From contig NZ_BONF01000022.1 in NCBI RefSeq assembly GCF_016862575.1, forward strand, positions 1 through 38,781: a stretch of 38,781 nucleotides of DNA. Reading direction: 5' to 3'. Source of the stretch: Catellatospora bangladeshensis. GTDB lineage: Bacteria; Actinomycetota; Actinomycetes; Mycobacteriales; Micromonosporaceae. Position 1 is the stretch's first letter. Each line of letters starts with the position of its first letter. Shown in pieces: positions 17,971 to 25,772 of this stretch. The notes beneath the pieces are model-generated. The model made no database searches. It was not told where the DNA came from and was given only the letters and a program-made list of their open reading frames with translations. The position numbers were made by a program, and so were the translations under genes.

Positions 17971-18582
17971 GTGCAATGGACCGAGGTCGACGGATACCCG
18001 ATGCCGCTCCTGCTCGCCGGACACCCCGGCCTGGAGCTGTGCAACACCTGGGGCGGCTGGAACAGCCCGCCCAGCCCGCACCGGGACTGGCTGCGCGACT
18101 ACGACCGGCTCGCCGTCTGGACCGGCCACACCGGACTGCTGCCCACCCCCGACACCGCCCGCCTGCGCGAGCAGGCCGCCGCCGACCCGGCCACCGCCAC
18201 CCGCGTCCTCGACGACGTGCGCACACTGCGCACCGCGCTGCACGACGTCCTGCTCGACCCCACCGACGACGCCGCGTTCGCGCACGTCGCCCACCAGGCA
18301 CGGCGAGCCGCGGCTGCCGCCGTGCTCACCCGCGACGGCGGCACGGCCCGCTGGATCCTGCCCGGCGACACGGGGCTGGAACTGCCGCTGCTCGCCTGCG
18401 CCCGCGCCGCCGCCGACCTGCTCACCGACCCGGCCCGCGACACGGTGCGCGCCTGCCCCGGCGACGAATGCGGCTGGCTGTTCCTGGACGCGCGGGGCAG
18501 GCGGCGCTGGTGCAGCATGGCCGTGTGCGGCAACCGCGCCAAGGTACGCGCGTACGCCCACCGCCGCGGCCCTACCGGCTAG
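17971..18582 (+). CDS. CGNR zinc-finger protein with ABATE-like N-terminal domain
   Basis: 203 aa, GTG start. A TACTGT hexamer ends 4 nt before the start codon and there is no Shine-Dalgarno, so the mRNA is probably leaderless. The N-terminal part (GHPGLELCNTWGGW, about 1-140) matches the ABATE (stress-induced regulator) domain. The C-terminal part has four Cys in the order C-P-G-D-E-C...WCSMAVCGNR, i.e. the CGNR zinc finger, followed by a basic helix. Such proteins are putative transcription factors with an unknown ligand. The gene ends 11 bp inside the convergent Clp_N/M48 gene. It may regulate the divergent secreted-protein gene through the palindrome upstream. Confidence 0.85.
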   Translation: MQWTEVDGYPMPLLLAGHPGLELCNTWGGWNSPPSPHRDWLRDYDRLAVWTGHTGLLPTPDTARLREQAAADPATATRVLDDVRTLRTALHDVLLDPTDDAAFAHVAHQARRAAAAAVLTRDGGTARWILPGDTGLELPLLACARAAADLLTDPARDTVRACPGDECGWLFLDARGRRRWCSMAVCGNRAKVRAYAHRRGPTG

Positions 18583-19822
18583 CGACCTCTCCCTGCCCCG
18601 GGCGCTGCGCGGCATGGCGGCGTGCCAGCCACATCCGCCACGCGTACGGCGGATGGGTCAACGACAGCCAGGCCGCGGAGGAACCGGTCCGCTCCACCCA
18701 CGACGCCAGCTGCTCAGGGCCGTGCAGCGTCACCGCGATGTGGTCACTGCCCAGCTCGGCCATCCAGTTCTTGACCACCCGGTGCAGGACCAGGCCCAGC
18801 AGGACGACGCCCCAGATCCACGGCGTGAGGGTCAACAGCATGGGAATGATCACGCTGCGCTCCAGCCAGCGTTCGGCCAGGCCCCGCGCCGAATCGTTGC
18901 GCAGCAGGTGAGCCAGCTCGTGCGCGATCACGTAGCCCGACTCGGCAGGCCGGTTGTAGACCTCGCGAGACACGCCGATACGCGCCCGCGAGCCGAGCCG
19001 CACCGCATGGTCGTCCAGCTCGTAGTCGTCGCGCAGCCAGATCGCGAAGTCGGTGATGCCCCAGCTCGCCACCAGCGCCGTCACCTCCGGCGGGCTCGGC
19101 ACCAGGGTCGCGCCCTTCGGGGTGGGAACGCGGGCCCGCCGCAGGCGGACGGCCAGCAGCAGCAACCCCGGCAGCAGGATCGCCGCGGCCAGGCCGACGA
19201 CCAGTTCAGGGCCGACCGCCACCGGGCTCGCCGCCAGGATGAAGGCCAGGGTGCCCAGGAACCAGAGCCCGCTGAAGACCGCGGAGAACACGTGGATGCG
19301 CGGCTTCGGCCAGGCCAGGCCGGTCTGCCGGACGAGCATCGCCCGGAACTCGTCGGACAGCACCACGTCCGGCTCGGGGACCGACGGCACGTGGTTCGCG
19401 GCGGCCGCCAGCTCGACCGCGGTGAAGTCGGCCCCGAGCGCCCGCAGGATGTGCGCGGCCCCGCATTCGGGCGTACGCGCCATCGCCAGCACGAGGTGCC
19501 CGGAGCGCAGCAGCCCGCGGTGCTTGAGCCGGTGCGACTCCCGGAACGCGGTGTCGAGCAGCTTCATCGACTCGGCCGTGTAGGGCACGGCGCTCTTGCG
19601 TTCGGTCGGATGGGATGCCGGACGGCGGGACGCCAGCTCGCCGCGTACCGCCTCGAAGTGGATGCCCTGCTGCGCGAGCGCCTTGACCACGGCGTCGGTG
19701 TGGTCGGTGAGCAGGCCGAGGAGCAGGGTGCCGGTGTCGAGGCTGTCGTAGCGCAGGCCGCGCGCGGCCCGCTGGGCCATCACCAGCGCCTGCCGCGCCT
19801 CCTCGGTGAAACGATCAAGCAT
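18572..19822 (-). CDS. Clp N-domain fused to a membrane M48-type metalloprotease
   Basis: 416 aa from the ATG at 19822 (MLDRFTEEARQALVMAQRAA). Residues 1-140 are a double Clp_N repeat as found in ClpA/ClpC (TEEARQALVMAQ, GTLLLGLL; second copy MKLLDTAFRESHRL, SGHLVLAMAR), normally a substrate/adaptor docking domain. Two hydrophobic helices follow (about 180-200 and 205-226). Next comes a zinc peptidase domain with H301-E-L-A-H305 in YVIAHELAHLLRND, another membrane hairpin (about 322-347), Glu356...Asp360 (AELGSDHIA, third zinc ligand) and THPPYAWRM (389), the THPP motif of HtpX-like M48 enzymes. No AAA+ ATPase domain is present. It likely degrades or clips proteins at the inner face of the membrane, with Clp_N choosing substrates; that role is inference. 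Confidence 0.82.
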   Translation of the reverse strand: MLDRFTEEARQALVMAQRAARGLRYDSLDTGTLLLGLLTDHTDAVVKALAQQGIHFEAVRGELASRRPASHPTERKSAVPYTAESMKLLDTAFRESHRLKHRGLLRSGHLVLAMARTPECGAAHILRALGADFTAVELAAAANHVPSVPEPDVVLSDEFRAMLVRQTGLAWPKPRIHVFSAVFSGLWFLGTLAFILAASPVAVGPELVVGLAAAILLPGLLLLAVRLRRARVPTPKGATLVPSPPEVTALVASWGITDFAIWLRDDYELDDHAVRLGSRARIGVSREVYNRPAESGYVIAHELAHLLRNDSARGLAERWLERSVIIPMLLTLTPWIWGVVLLGLVLHRVVKNWMAELGSDHIAVTLHGPEQLASWVERTGSSAAWLSLTHPPYAWRMWLARRHAAQRPGQGEVASR

Positions 19823-19897
19823 GGCGCGGCGCCCTCCCCTAGGTCCCGCGCATACTGCCACACCGGGGAAAGATCCGGGGGTACGCCGATCACGGAA

Positions 19898-19939
19898 GGC
19901 GGTGCCGTCGCCGCCCAGAGCTGCGGCGACGGCACCGCC
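19898..19939 (-). terminator. Strong hairpin terminator of the small secreted protein gene
   Basis: A perfect 17-bp inverted repeat (19898-19914 and 19923-19939) with an 8-base loop begins 8 bp beyond the stop of the leftward gene at 19948. It also separates that gene from the Clp_N/M48 gene starting at 19822. Confidence 0.88.
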
Positions 19940-19947
19940 TGGCCGGA

Positions 19948-20265
19948 TCAGACGGTCTGCTGGACCGTGCCCTCGGCGGCATAGGTACCGGTGGGGCAGT
20001 ATGCGGTCGAGGTCTGGTAGCTCGTGTAGCGCCAGGTCCCGTACCGCCAGACGTAGCTGTCGCTGCTCAGCGAGTAGCACTTGACCTTCGCCCGGTAGCC
20101 GTCTCCCGAGGTCACGGCGCAGTTGACCGAGAAGCTGGTCTCCGACGGGTACCACTTCGTGCAGTTGCTCACGGCCGCGTGCGCGCTGGTGGCGGGCAGA
20201 ACGACCGCAGCGGCGGCGGCGAGGCCGGCCACCGCGAGGCGCAGCGCAGTTCCCTTGTGCTTCAT
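19948..20265 (-). CDS. Small secreted Cys-containing protein, unknown function
   Basis: 105 aa, ATG at 20265 preceded by GGAAGG at 7 nt; the longer frame upstream is a shadow. The signal peptide spans about 1-30 (ALRLAVAGLAAAAAVVLPAT, cleavage near AHA-AV). The mature peptide of about 75 aa has four Cys (SNCTKW, VNCAVT, VKCYSL, AYCPTG), many Tyr/Trp/Ser/Thr, and looks like an all-beta, disulfide-stabilised domain. No known motif. It is monocistronic with its own terminator. Confidence 0.75.
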   Translation of the reverse strand: MKHKGTALRLAVAGLAAAAAVVLPATSAHAAVSNCTKWYPSETSFSVNCAVTSGDGYRAKVKCYSLSSDSYVWRYGTWRYTSYQTSTAYCPTGTYAAEGTVQQTV

Positions 20266-20540
20266 GCTCCTACCTTCCGTTGACGCCGGCATCGCCCGCC
20301 CCCATGGCGGCGCTGCCGGATGAACCGGTATGGCGAAACGTGACAGGAGCTGGCAGCAGTGAGCCGGGCGACGGCCGAGATGCCAGCGCGTGTCCGCCGG
20401 TGGCATCCAGCACCGCCGAGAGCCGGAACACGTCCTCGCGTTCCGGCCACTCAGCGACCCCCGATGCTGCGGCGGCAACAGTGTCACCGAGCGCCCTTAC
20501 CGCGGCCTTACCACGCGACGGCAGCGCGACCGGTGCGACG

Positions 20541-23294
20541 TCAGCGCGGCGGCACGGCCGCGCCCGGGGCCAGCGCAGCCAGCGCGGCACGGGCCGCGTC
20601 GGCGTCCTCGGCGTTCTCGGTCTCCTCGTACAGCGCGAGCGCCCGCCCCAGGTGCTCCCGGGCCTGCGCCGTGTCGCCCAGCGCCGCCAGTGCCTGGCCC
20701 ATGTGGTCGTACGCGTTGGCGATCAGCCGCCGGTCGCCGTCCTTCTCACCGGCCTCCGCCGAGCGCCGCCAGTGCAGCAGCCGCCGTTCCTCGTCGCCCA
20801 GCTCGCCGTGGAGCAGGCCCAGGTTGCCTTCGGCGAACGAGGCGCCCCGGTTGTCGCCGAGCGAGCGGGCCACGTCGGCGGCGGTGGTGTAGCACCCGAT
20901 CGCGTCCTGGTGCCGCCCGGCCAGGTAGTGCGCCCAGCCGAGGTTGTTGGACACGGTGCCGGTCAGCAGCCGCCCGTCGGGCAGGTCGCGTAGCAGCGCC
21001 AGGCTCTCCTCGTACACGGCCACCGCCTCGGCGTCACGGCCCGCGTGGCCGTACGAGATGCCCAGGCGGGACAGGGACAGGGCGAGCGCCTTCGGGTCGT
21101 CGAGGCCGCGGCGCAGCTCGACCACGCGCCGGGCGCTGGCCATGGCGTCGTCGAAGCGGCCCAGGTAGTACAGCGTGCCGGTGACCGAGCTCTCGGCGCT
21201 GGCCTGCGCGGCGGTGTCCCCGGCGGCCTGCGCGGCGCGCACCCCGGTGGTGAGCAGGACGAGGCGTTCGGCGGGGGTGCGGCGGCGTTCCAGCCAGCCG
21301 GCCAGCAGCATGGTGAGCTGCCAGCAGAGCCGGGGCAGCCGCTGCTCGGCGACCGCCACGATCGCGATGATCGCGTCGGCCTCGGCGTCGAACCAGTGGA
21401 GCGCGGCCAGGGTGTCGCCGAACGCGACCGGTGGCGGCTCGGGCGGCGTGAACGGCAGGATCTGGTCGGCCTTCAGGCAGCGGTCCGCGGCGGCGCAGGC
21501 GGCGACGTACCAGGTGGTGAGCCGTTCGAGTGCGGCCTCGGTGCCGGCTTCGGCACCGCCCAGCTCGGCGGCGTAGAGCTTGACGAGGTCGTGCATCTGG
21601 TAGCGGCCGTGCCGCTCGGTGAGCAGACCGGCGTCGCACAGCGCCGACAGTGCCGCGGCGGTCTCCGGCTCGGGCAGCCCGGTCAGCGCGGCCGCCGCCG
21701 ACGCCGTCAGATCCGGGCCGGGTACGGCGCCGAGCAGCCGGAACGTCTGCTGCGCAACGGGATTCAGGTGGCGGTACGAGTGGCTGAACACGGTGCGTAC
21801 GGCCGTGTCGGGGTCGTCGTCGACGGTCAGCGAGCCGAGCCGGTCGCCGCCGGACAGTTCGGCCAGGTAGCCGGCGATGGTCTGGCGCGGCCGCTCGTGC
21901 AGGTTCGCGGCGGCGATGCGCAGCGCCAGCGGGAGCCGCCCGGCCGCGGCGGCCAGCGCCTTCGCGGCGTCGGGCTCGGCGTCGACCCGGGCTGGGCCGA
22001 GGATGCGGCGGATCAGCTCCACCGCCTCCTCCTCCGGCAGCACCGCCAGGTTGAGCCGCTGGGCGCCGTCGCGGGCGACGAGCCCGAGCAGGCGGGCACG
22101 GCTGGTGACCATCACGAAGTTGCCGGCTCCGCCGGGCAGCAGCGGGCGCACCTGCTCCACCGTGGCCGCGTTGTCGAGCAGCACGACCACCCGCAGCGGC
22201 GCGAGCGTGTCGCGGTAGAGCGCCGCCGCCTCCTCGACGTCGGCCGGCACCGGGTCCACACCGAGCATGCGCAGCAGCTGGGCCAGCGCGTCACCGGGTG
22301 CCAACGGCTGGCGCTCGTCGTAGCCGCGCAGGTTGAGGTACAGCTGCCCGTCGGGGTACCGGTCTGCCGCCTGGCGCGCCCAGCGCACCGCCAGCGCGGT
22401 CTTGCCCACCCCGCCGGTGCCGCCGATGGCCGTGATCAGCACCGCCCCGGAGGTGGTCACCTGCCGGGAGTAGTCGTCGAGCCAGCTCAGCTCGTCGGCG
22501 CGGCCGGTGAAGTCGGGCACGTCCCAGGGCAGGAACCGACGCCCGGCGCCGCTCTGCGGCAGCAGCGCGGGGTCGTCGTTGAGGATCTGCTGCTGCAGCC
22601 GCCGCAACGCGGGGCCCGGCTCTACGCCGACCTGCTCCACCAGACGCCGGTGCAGGTCGCGGTAGGACTGCAGGGCGTCGGCGGTGCGGCCGCATCGGTA
22701 GAGGGCGAGCATCAGCAGCTCCGTGAACCCCTCCCGGTAGGGGTGCTCGGCGGCCAGGCTGACGAGCGGATCGACCGCCTGCCGGTGCATGCCGCATTCG
22801 AGCTGGGCACGGGCCCGCAGTTCCAGCGCGGTCAGCCGCTGCTCGTCGGCGCCGACGCCGAGCCGGGCGCGCAGCTGCTCGTCGGCCACGTCCGCCAGCA
22901 GCGGCCCGCGCCACAGCGCCAGCGCCGCCTCGACGATGCGCAGCCGCTCGGCCGGGTCGGTGGTGTGCGCCGCGCGGTCCAGGCCGTCGGCGAATCGGTG
23001 CAGGTCGACGGTCTCAGCGGGGACGTCGATCCGGTAGCCGCCGCCTCGGCCGGTGAGCGTCACGCCATGGGGCGCCAGCACGGCGCGCAGCCGGGCCACG
23101 TAGGTGTGCAGGGTGGCGCGGCCGGATGACGGCGGGTCGCCGGCCCACAGCAGGTCCAGCAGGCGTTCGGTGGGGATGAGCCGCCCCGGCTCCAGCAGCA
23201 GCACACACAGCAGGCAGCGTTCCTGCCTGCGCCGGATCTCGATCTCCTGGCCGTCGTGCTCGATCCGGAGCGGTCCGAGGAGGTCGAATCTCAC
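20541..23294 (-). CDS. AfsR/SARP-family regulator with NB-ARC and TPR domains
   Basis: 917 aa from the GTG at 23294 (MRFDLLGPLRI, the usual SARP beginning); an upstream GTG at 23318 adds 8 aa. A TAGAAT hexamer 8 nt before 23294 suggests a leaderless transcript and favours the internal start. Domains: OmpR-like winged helix (about 1-90), bacterial transcriptional activation domain (95-240), NB-ARC/STAND ATPase with Walker A GGTGGVGKTAL (291-301) and Walker B VVVLLDNA, and C-terminal TPRs (about 640-910, e.g. YYLGRFDDAMASARRVVELR). AfsR-type proteins activate antibiotic or differentiation genes, with ATPase and TPRs as a signalling switch. No biosynthetic cluster adjoins it, so its targets are unknown. 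Confidence 0.9.
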   Translation of the reverse strand: MRFDLLGPLRIEHDGQEIEIRRRQERCLLCVLLLEPGRLIPTERLLDLLWAGDPPSSGRATLHTYVARLRAVLAPHGVTLTGRGGGYRIDVPAETVDLHRFADGLDRAAHTTDPAERLRIVEAALALWRGPLLADVADEQLRARLGVGADEQRLTALELRARAQLECGMHRQAVDPLVSLAAEHPYREGFTELLMLALYRCGRTADALQSYRDLHRRLVEQVGVEPGPALRRLQQQILNDDPALLPQSGAGRRFLPWDVPDFTGRADELSWLDDYSRQVTTSGAVLITAIGGTGGVGKTALAVRWARQAADRYPDGQLYLNLRGYDERQPLAPGDALAQLLRMLGVDPVPADVEEAAALYRDTLAPLRVVVLLDNAATVEQVRPLLPGGAGNFVMVTSRARLLGLVARDGAQRLNLAVLPEEEAVELIRRILGPARVDAEPDAAKALAAAAGRLPLALRIAAANLHERPRQTIAGYLAELSGGDRLGSLTVDDDPDTAVRTVFSHSYRHLNPVAQQTFRLLGAVPGPDLTASAAAALTGLPEPETAAALSALCDAGLLTERHGRYQMHDLVKLYAAELGGAEAGTEAALERLTTWYVAACAAADRCLKADQILPFTPPEPPPVAFGDTLAALHWFDAEADAIIAIVAVAEQRLPRLCWQLTMLLAGWLERRRTPAERLVLLTTGVRAAQAAGDTAAQASAESSVTGTLYYLGRFDDAMASARRVVELRRGLDDPKALALSLSRLGISYGHAGRDAEAVAVYEESLALLRDLPDGRLLTGTVSNNLGWAHYLAGRHQDAIGCYTTAADVARSLGDNRGASFAEGNLGLLHGELGDEERRLLHWRRSAEAGEKDGDRRLIANAYDHMGQALAALGDTAQAREHLGRALALYEETENAEDADAARAALAALAPGAAVPPR

Positions 23295-23448
23295 GTCCGC
23301 GGATTCTACGGCCGCCACCTCGGCACGGGGGGCTTCGCGATCACGACGGCCTAAGCCTTCCCGCCGCGCTGCCAGCTACATCGCGTGATCTGTTCGTCTC
23401 CGGTCAGGCATCCGACTCACGGTGGCCTGTTCCGGGGGCCGACCTGCG

Positions 23449-24285
23449 CTACCGCGCCCGATCAAGCACCAGATCGACCACCGGCCGGTAGCTCTTCACG
23501 TGCTCTCGCACGGGCAGTTCCGCGCGGCGCAGGCCCTCGTTCGTGGCGATCCGGTACATGAGCGCGCGGACCAGCATCTGGTCCCATTCCGCACGGTCGG
23601 ACCACCGCTCCACCAGGCTCGCCGGTGCTCCATGCCAGGTCAGCGCGTCCACGACCGCCACCGCCGACGCCCAGGACGCCGGTCGGCAGTAGACCGGCCA
23701 GTCGATCACCGCCGGCGCCATGCCGTCGGCGAACATCACATTGCCGAGCAGGTCGCCGTGGACGGGCTGGGCCGGCACGTCCACCGGCCTGCGTGACAGG
23801 GCCAGCGGCTCCAGCAGCTCCGCCATCTCCTCACCGCCCCGCAGTGGCAGCTCCTCCCACGCGATCCGGTCGCCGAAGGTCCACGGGTCCTCGCGGTCCT
23901 TCAGGAACGCCGGGCACCCCAGACCGGCCAGCGCCTCGTGGAAGGCTTCCCCGGCCGCGAGGACCTCGTCCCAGCGCCGGGGATCGGGGCTGCCGGGCGT
24001 CAGCCGCCACGCCTGCCAGCCCCGCACAATCCAGCCGCCGTCCGCCGCCCGCACCGGCCGGGCGACCCGGAACCGCCCGGTCTCCTCGATCGTCGACAGC
24101 ACCTCGGCGACCCATGCCGCCTCGGTGGCCAGCCCACACGGCTTGACGACGACCTCACCGGAACGCCAGGTCCGGCCCTGCCCACCCGGCAGCAGGTCTG
24201 CCTCCCCGCGAGCACCGAACGCCGCCAGGACCTCTCGTGGAGGGGCCGCGCCGACCCCGGCGGCGCGGTGCGGCCCGTCACTCAT
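23449..24285 (-). CDS. APH-like phosphotransferase family protein
   Basis: 278 aa, ATG at 24285, overlapping the preceding flavoprotein gene by 8 bp. The N-terminal region (VLAAFGA, LPGGQGRTWRSGEVVVKP) supplies a glycine-rich loop and a Lys-like position. The catalytic loop is VHGDLLGNVMF (His176, Asp178, Asn182), and the metal-binding Asp is Asp195 in VIDW. This is the kinase-like APH fold seen in aminoglycoside/choline kinases, closest in feel to the uncharacterised actinobacterial TIGR02569-type group. A true substrate is unknown, and there is no reason to call it a resistance enzyme. Coupling to the PPOX flavoprotein suggests joint expression. Confidence 0.8.
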   Translation of the reverse strand: MSDGPHRAAGVGAAPPREVLAAFGARGEADLLPGGQGRTWRSGEVVVKPCGLATEAAWVAEVLSTIEETGRFRVARPVRAADGGWIVRGWQAWRLTPGSPDPRRWDEVLAAGEAFHEALAGLGCPAFLKDREDPWTFGDRIAWEELPLRGGEEMAELLEPLALSRRPVDVPAQPVHGDLLGNVMFADGMAPAVIDWPVYCRPASWASAVAVVDALTWHGAPASLVERWSDRAEWDQMLVRALMYRIATNEGLRRAELPVREHVKSYRPVVDLVLDRAR

Positions 24286-24937
24286 ACCGGTACTTGAGCG
24301 CGTCGGCCTCGGTCTGCTGGACGTCGGCGATGGTCAGGCCCGGCATCCGCAGCTGGGCGAGCGTCACCTCGGCCGAGGTCGGCTGGGCGTCCGCGGGCAG
24401 CCACTGCTCCGGCTGCCAGACCCCGCCGCGCATCAGCGACTTGGGGCAGTGCGGGTAGACCTCCTCGATGCCCAGCACCAGCGCACTGGCCGGCGGCTTG
24501 CCCACGGCGGTCAGCTGCGAGAGCAGCTCGGGGCGGGTGGAGATGCACGCCCGGCCGTTCACCCGCAGCGTCGTCGTGCGTCCCGGGATGAGGAACAGCA
24601 GCCCGGCCCGGCCCGTGGCGATGACGTTCTGCCAGGTGTCCAGCCGCTTGTTGCCGGTGGCGTCCGGTATGGCCACGGTCCGTGCGTCCAGGACGGAGAC
24701 GAACCCGGCGGGACCGCCGCGCGGCGAGACGTCGCAGTTGCCGTCGGCGTCCACGCTGGCGACCAGGACCAGCGACGCGCACTCGATCAGCCGCCGGGTC
24801 TGCTCGGTGAGCTCGGTCATCTGCTTGCGTACGGCCGCGGGACCGGGGAGTTCGTAGACCCGGCGGAGCTCCTCCTGGTCGGCCACGGCGTCCAGGCGCA
24901 ACGAGTCGAAGGCGCTGTCAGCGAAGGCTTGCGTCAT
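24278..24937 (-). CDS. PPOX-type FMN-dependent flavoprotein (MSMEG_1061-like)
   Basis: 219 aa, ATG at 24937. The split-barrel flavin-binding fold of the pyridoxamine-5'-phosphate oxidase superfamily is recognisable: SLVLVASVDADGNCDVSPRG (first strands), VAIPDATGNKRLDTWQNV (FMN-phosphate-binding region), GLLFLIPGRTTTLRVNG. The C-terminal extension (about 165-219) has YPHCPKSLMRGGVW, typical of the MSMEG_1061/DR2398 subgroup rather than of PdxH. The substrate is unknown; F420- or FMN-dependent reduction of small molecules is common in this superfamily. The gene diverges from the Nudix regulator. Confidence 0.85.
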   Translation of the reverse strand: MTQAFADSAFDSLRLDAVADQEELRRVYELPGPAAVRKQMTELTEQTRRLIECASLVLVASVDADGNCDVSPRGGPAGFVSVLDARTVAIPDATGNKRLDTWQNVIATGRAGLLFLIPGRTTTLRVNGRACISTRPELLSQLTAVGKPPASALVLGIEEVYPHCPKSLMRGGVWQPEQWLPADAQPTSAEVTLAQLRMPGLTIADVQQTEADALKYRYE

Positions 24938-24970
24938 GCCGCCGACCCTAGTGGACCGACGCGGAGGGGG

Positions 24971-25030
24971 TTGACCGCCGACGGTTCAGGGTCTACCGTT
25001 CTTCTCAGTTCGAGTTTATCTCAAGTTGAG
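24971..25030 (+). promoter_or_regulatory. Promoter and tandem operator of the nrtR-like operon
   Basis: TTGACC (24971-24976), a 17-bp spacer and TACCGT (24994-24999) form a good sigma70-type promoter. Directly downstream are two similar 11-bp palindromic sites, CTCAGTTCGAG (25004-25014) and CTCAAGTTGAG (25020-25030), 16 bp apart centre to centre, with flanking TTCTCA/TGAGAA. They cover the expected start point and end just before the AAGGA ribosome binding site of the Nudix regulator, as expected for autorepression. Confidence 0.75.
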
Positions 25031-25043
25031 AAGGACATGGCGC

Positions 25044-25772
25044 ATGGTGACCGAACGCGAGTTCCTCGACGGCTACGACCCGAGGGCCTACCCGGCCGTC
25101 GCGGTCACCGTCGACGTCGTCACGCTCACCATCCGCGACGGCGTGCTCCATGTGCTCCTGGTCGAGCGCGGCGAGCAGCCCTTCGCCGGGCGCCTCGCGC
25201 TGCCCGGCGGATTCGTCCGGGAGGAGACGCTCGACGAGGCGGCGCTGCGGGAGCTGGCCGAGGAGACGGGCATCCTGCCCCGCGTACACCTCGAACAGCT
25301 CACCACCTTCGGCGACCCGGGCCGTGACCCCCGCATGCGGGTGGTGTCGGTGGCCTATCTCGCCTTCGCGCCGCGCCTGCCCGACCCGAACGTCGGCGGC
25401 GACGCCGCCGCGGCCCGCTGGGTGCCCGTCGGCGACGCGACCGGGCTCGCGTTCGACCACGACAGGGTTCTCGCCGCCGGGCTCGAACGCGCCCGCGCCA
25501 AACTCGAGTACACCCCGCTGGCGACCGCGTTCGTCGACGACGAGTTCACGATCGCGCAGCTGCGCGGCGTCTACACCGCGGTCTGGGGCGAGGAGCCACA
25601 CGCGGGCAACTTCCACCGCAAGGTGCTGTCCGTGCCCGGCTTCGTCGAGGACACCGGCGCCACGACCAGCCGCGGCGGCGAACGCGGCGGCCCCCGCTCC
25701 CGGCTCTACCGGGCCGGCGGCGCCCGCATCCTGCACCCGGCGCTGCTGCGGCCGAACCCGCAGGAGCAGTGA
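25044..25772 (+). CDS. nrtR: NrtR-type Nudix-domain transcriptional regulator
   Basis: 242 aa from the ATG at 25044 (AAGGA 8 nt upstream); a TTG start at 25026 is unlikely because it lies in the operator. Residues 15-150 are a Nudix domain with a complete Nudix box (Gly55, Glu61, Arg69-Glu70, Glu73-Glu74, Gly76), so hydrolysis of an ADP-ribose-like compound is possible. Residues 160-242 form the winged helix typical of NrtR (FTIAQLRGVYTAVWG, NFHRKVLSVPGFVEDTG, SRLYRAG). NrtR repressors sense ADP-ribose or NAD-related metabolites and usually control NAD genes. Here the three genes downstream are not NAD biosynthetic, suggesting a different pathway under a nucleotide-derived signal. The next gene starts in the stop codon (TGATG, 25770-25774). 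Confidence 0.85.
   Translation: MVTEREFLDGYDPRAYPAVAVTVDVVTLTIRDGVLHVLLVERGEQPFAGRLALPGGFVREETLDEAALRELAEETGILPRVHLEQLTTFGDPGRDPRMRVVSVAYLAFAPRLPDPNVGGDAAAARWVPVGDATGLAFDHDRVLAAGLERARAKLEYTPLATAFVDDEFTIAQLRGVYTAVWGEEPHAGNFHRKVLSVPGFVEDTGATTSRGGERGGPRSRLYRAGGARILHPALLRPNPQEQ

Noticed and set aside
18572-18582. Eleven-bp overlap of convergent gene ends as a frameshift sign
   Set aside because: Both proteins end naturally in their own frames (TAG on each strand), so the overlap is simply tight convergent packing.
21045-23129. Long rightward frame opposite the AfsR-like gene
   Set aside because: Shadow frame with biased composition; the minus-strand gene has clear SARP, NB-ARC and TPR domains.
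23449-24285. Aminoglycoside resistance gene
   Set aside because: The fold is APH-like, but the sequence lacks features of known resistance enzymes and is coupled to a flavoprotein gene; substrate unknown.
25044-25772. NAD-biosynthesis regulator in its usual context
   Set aside because: No nad, pnc or nicotinamide transport gene is adjacent; the operon content points elsewhere, so the classic NrtR role is not assumed.
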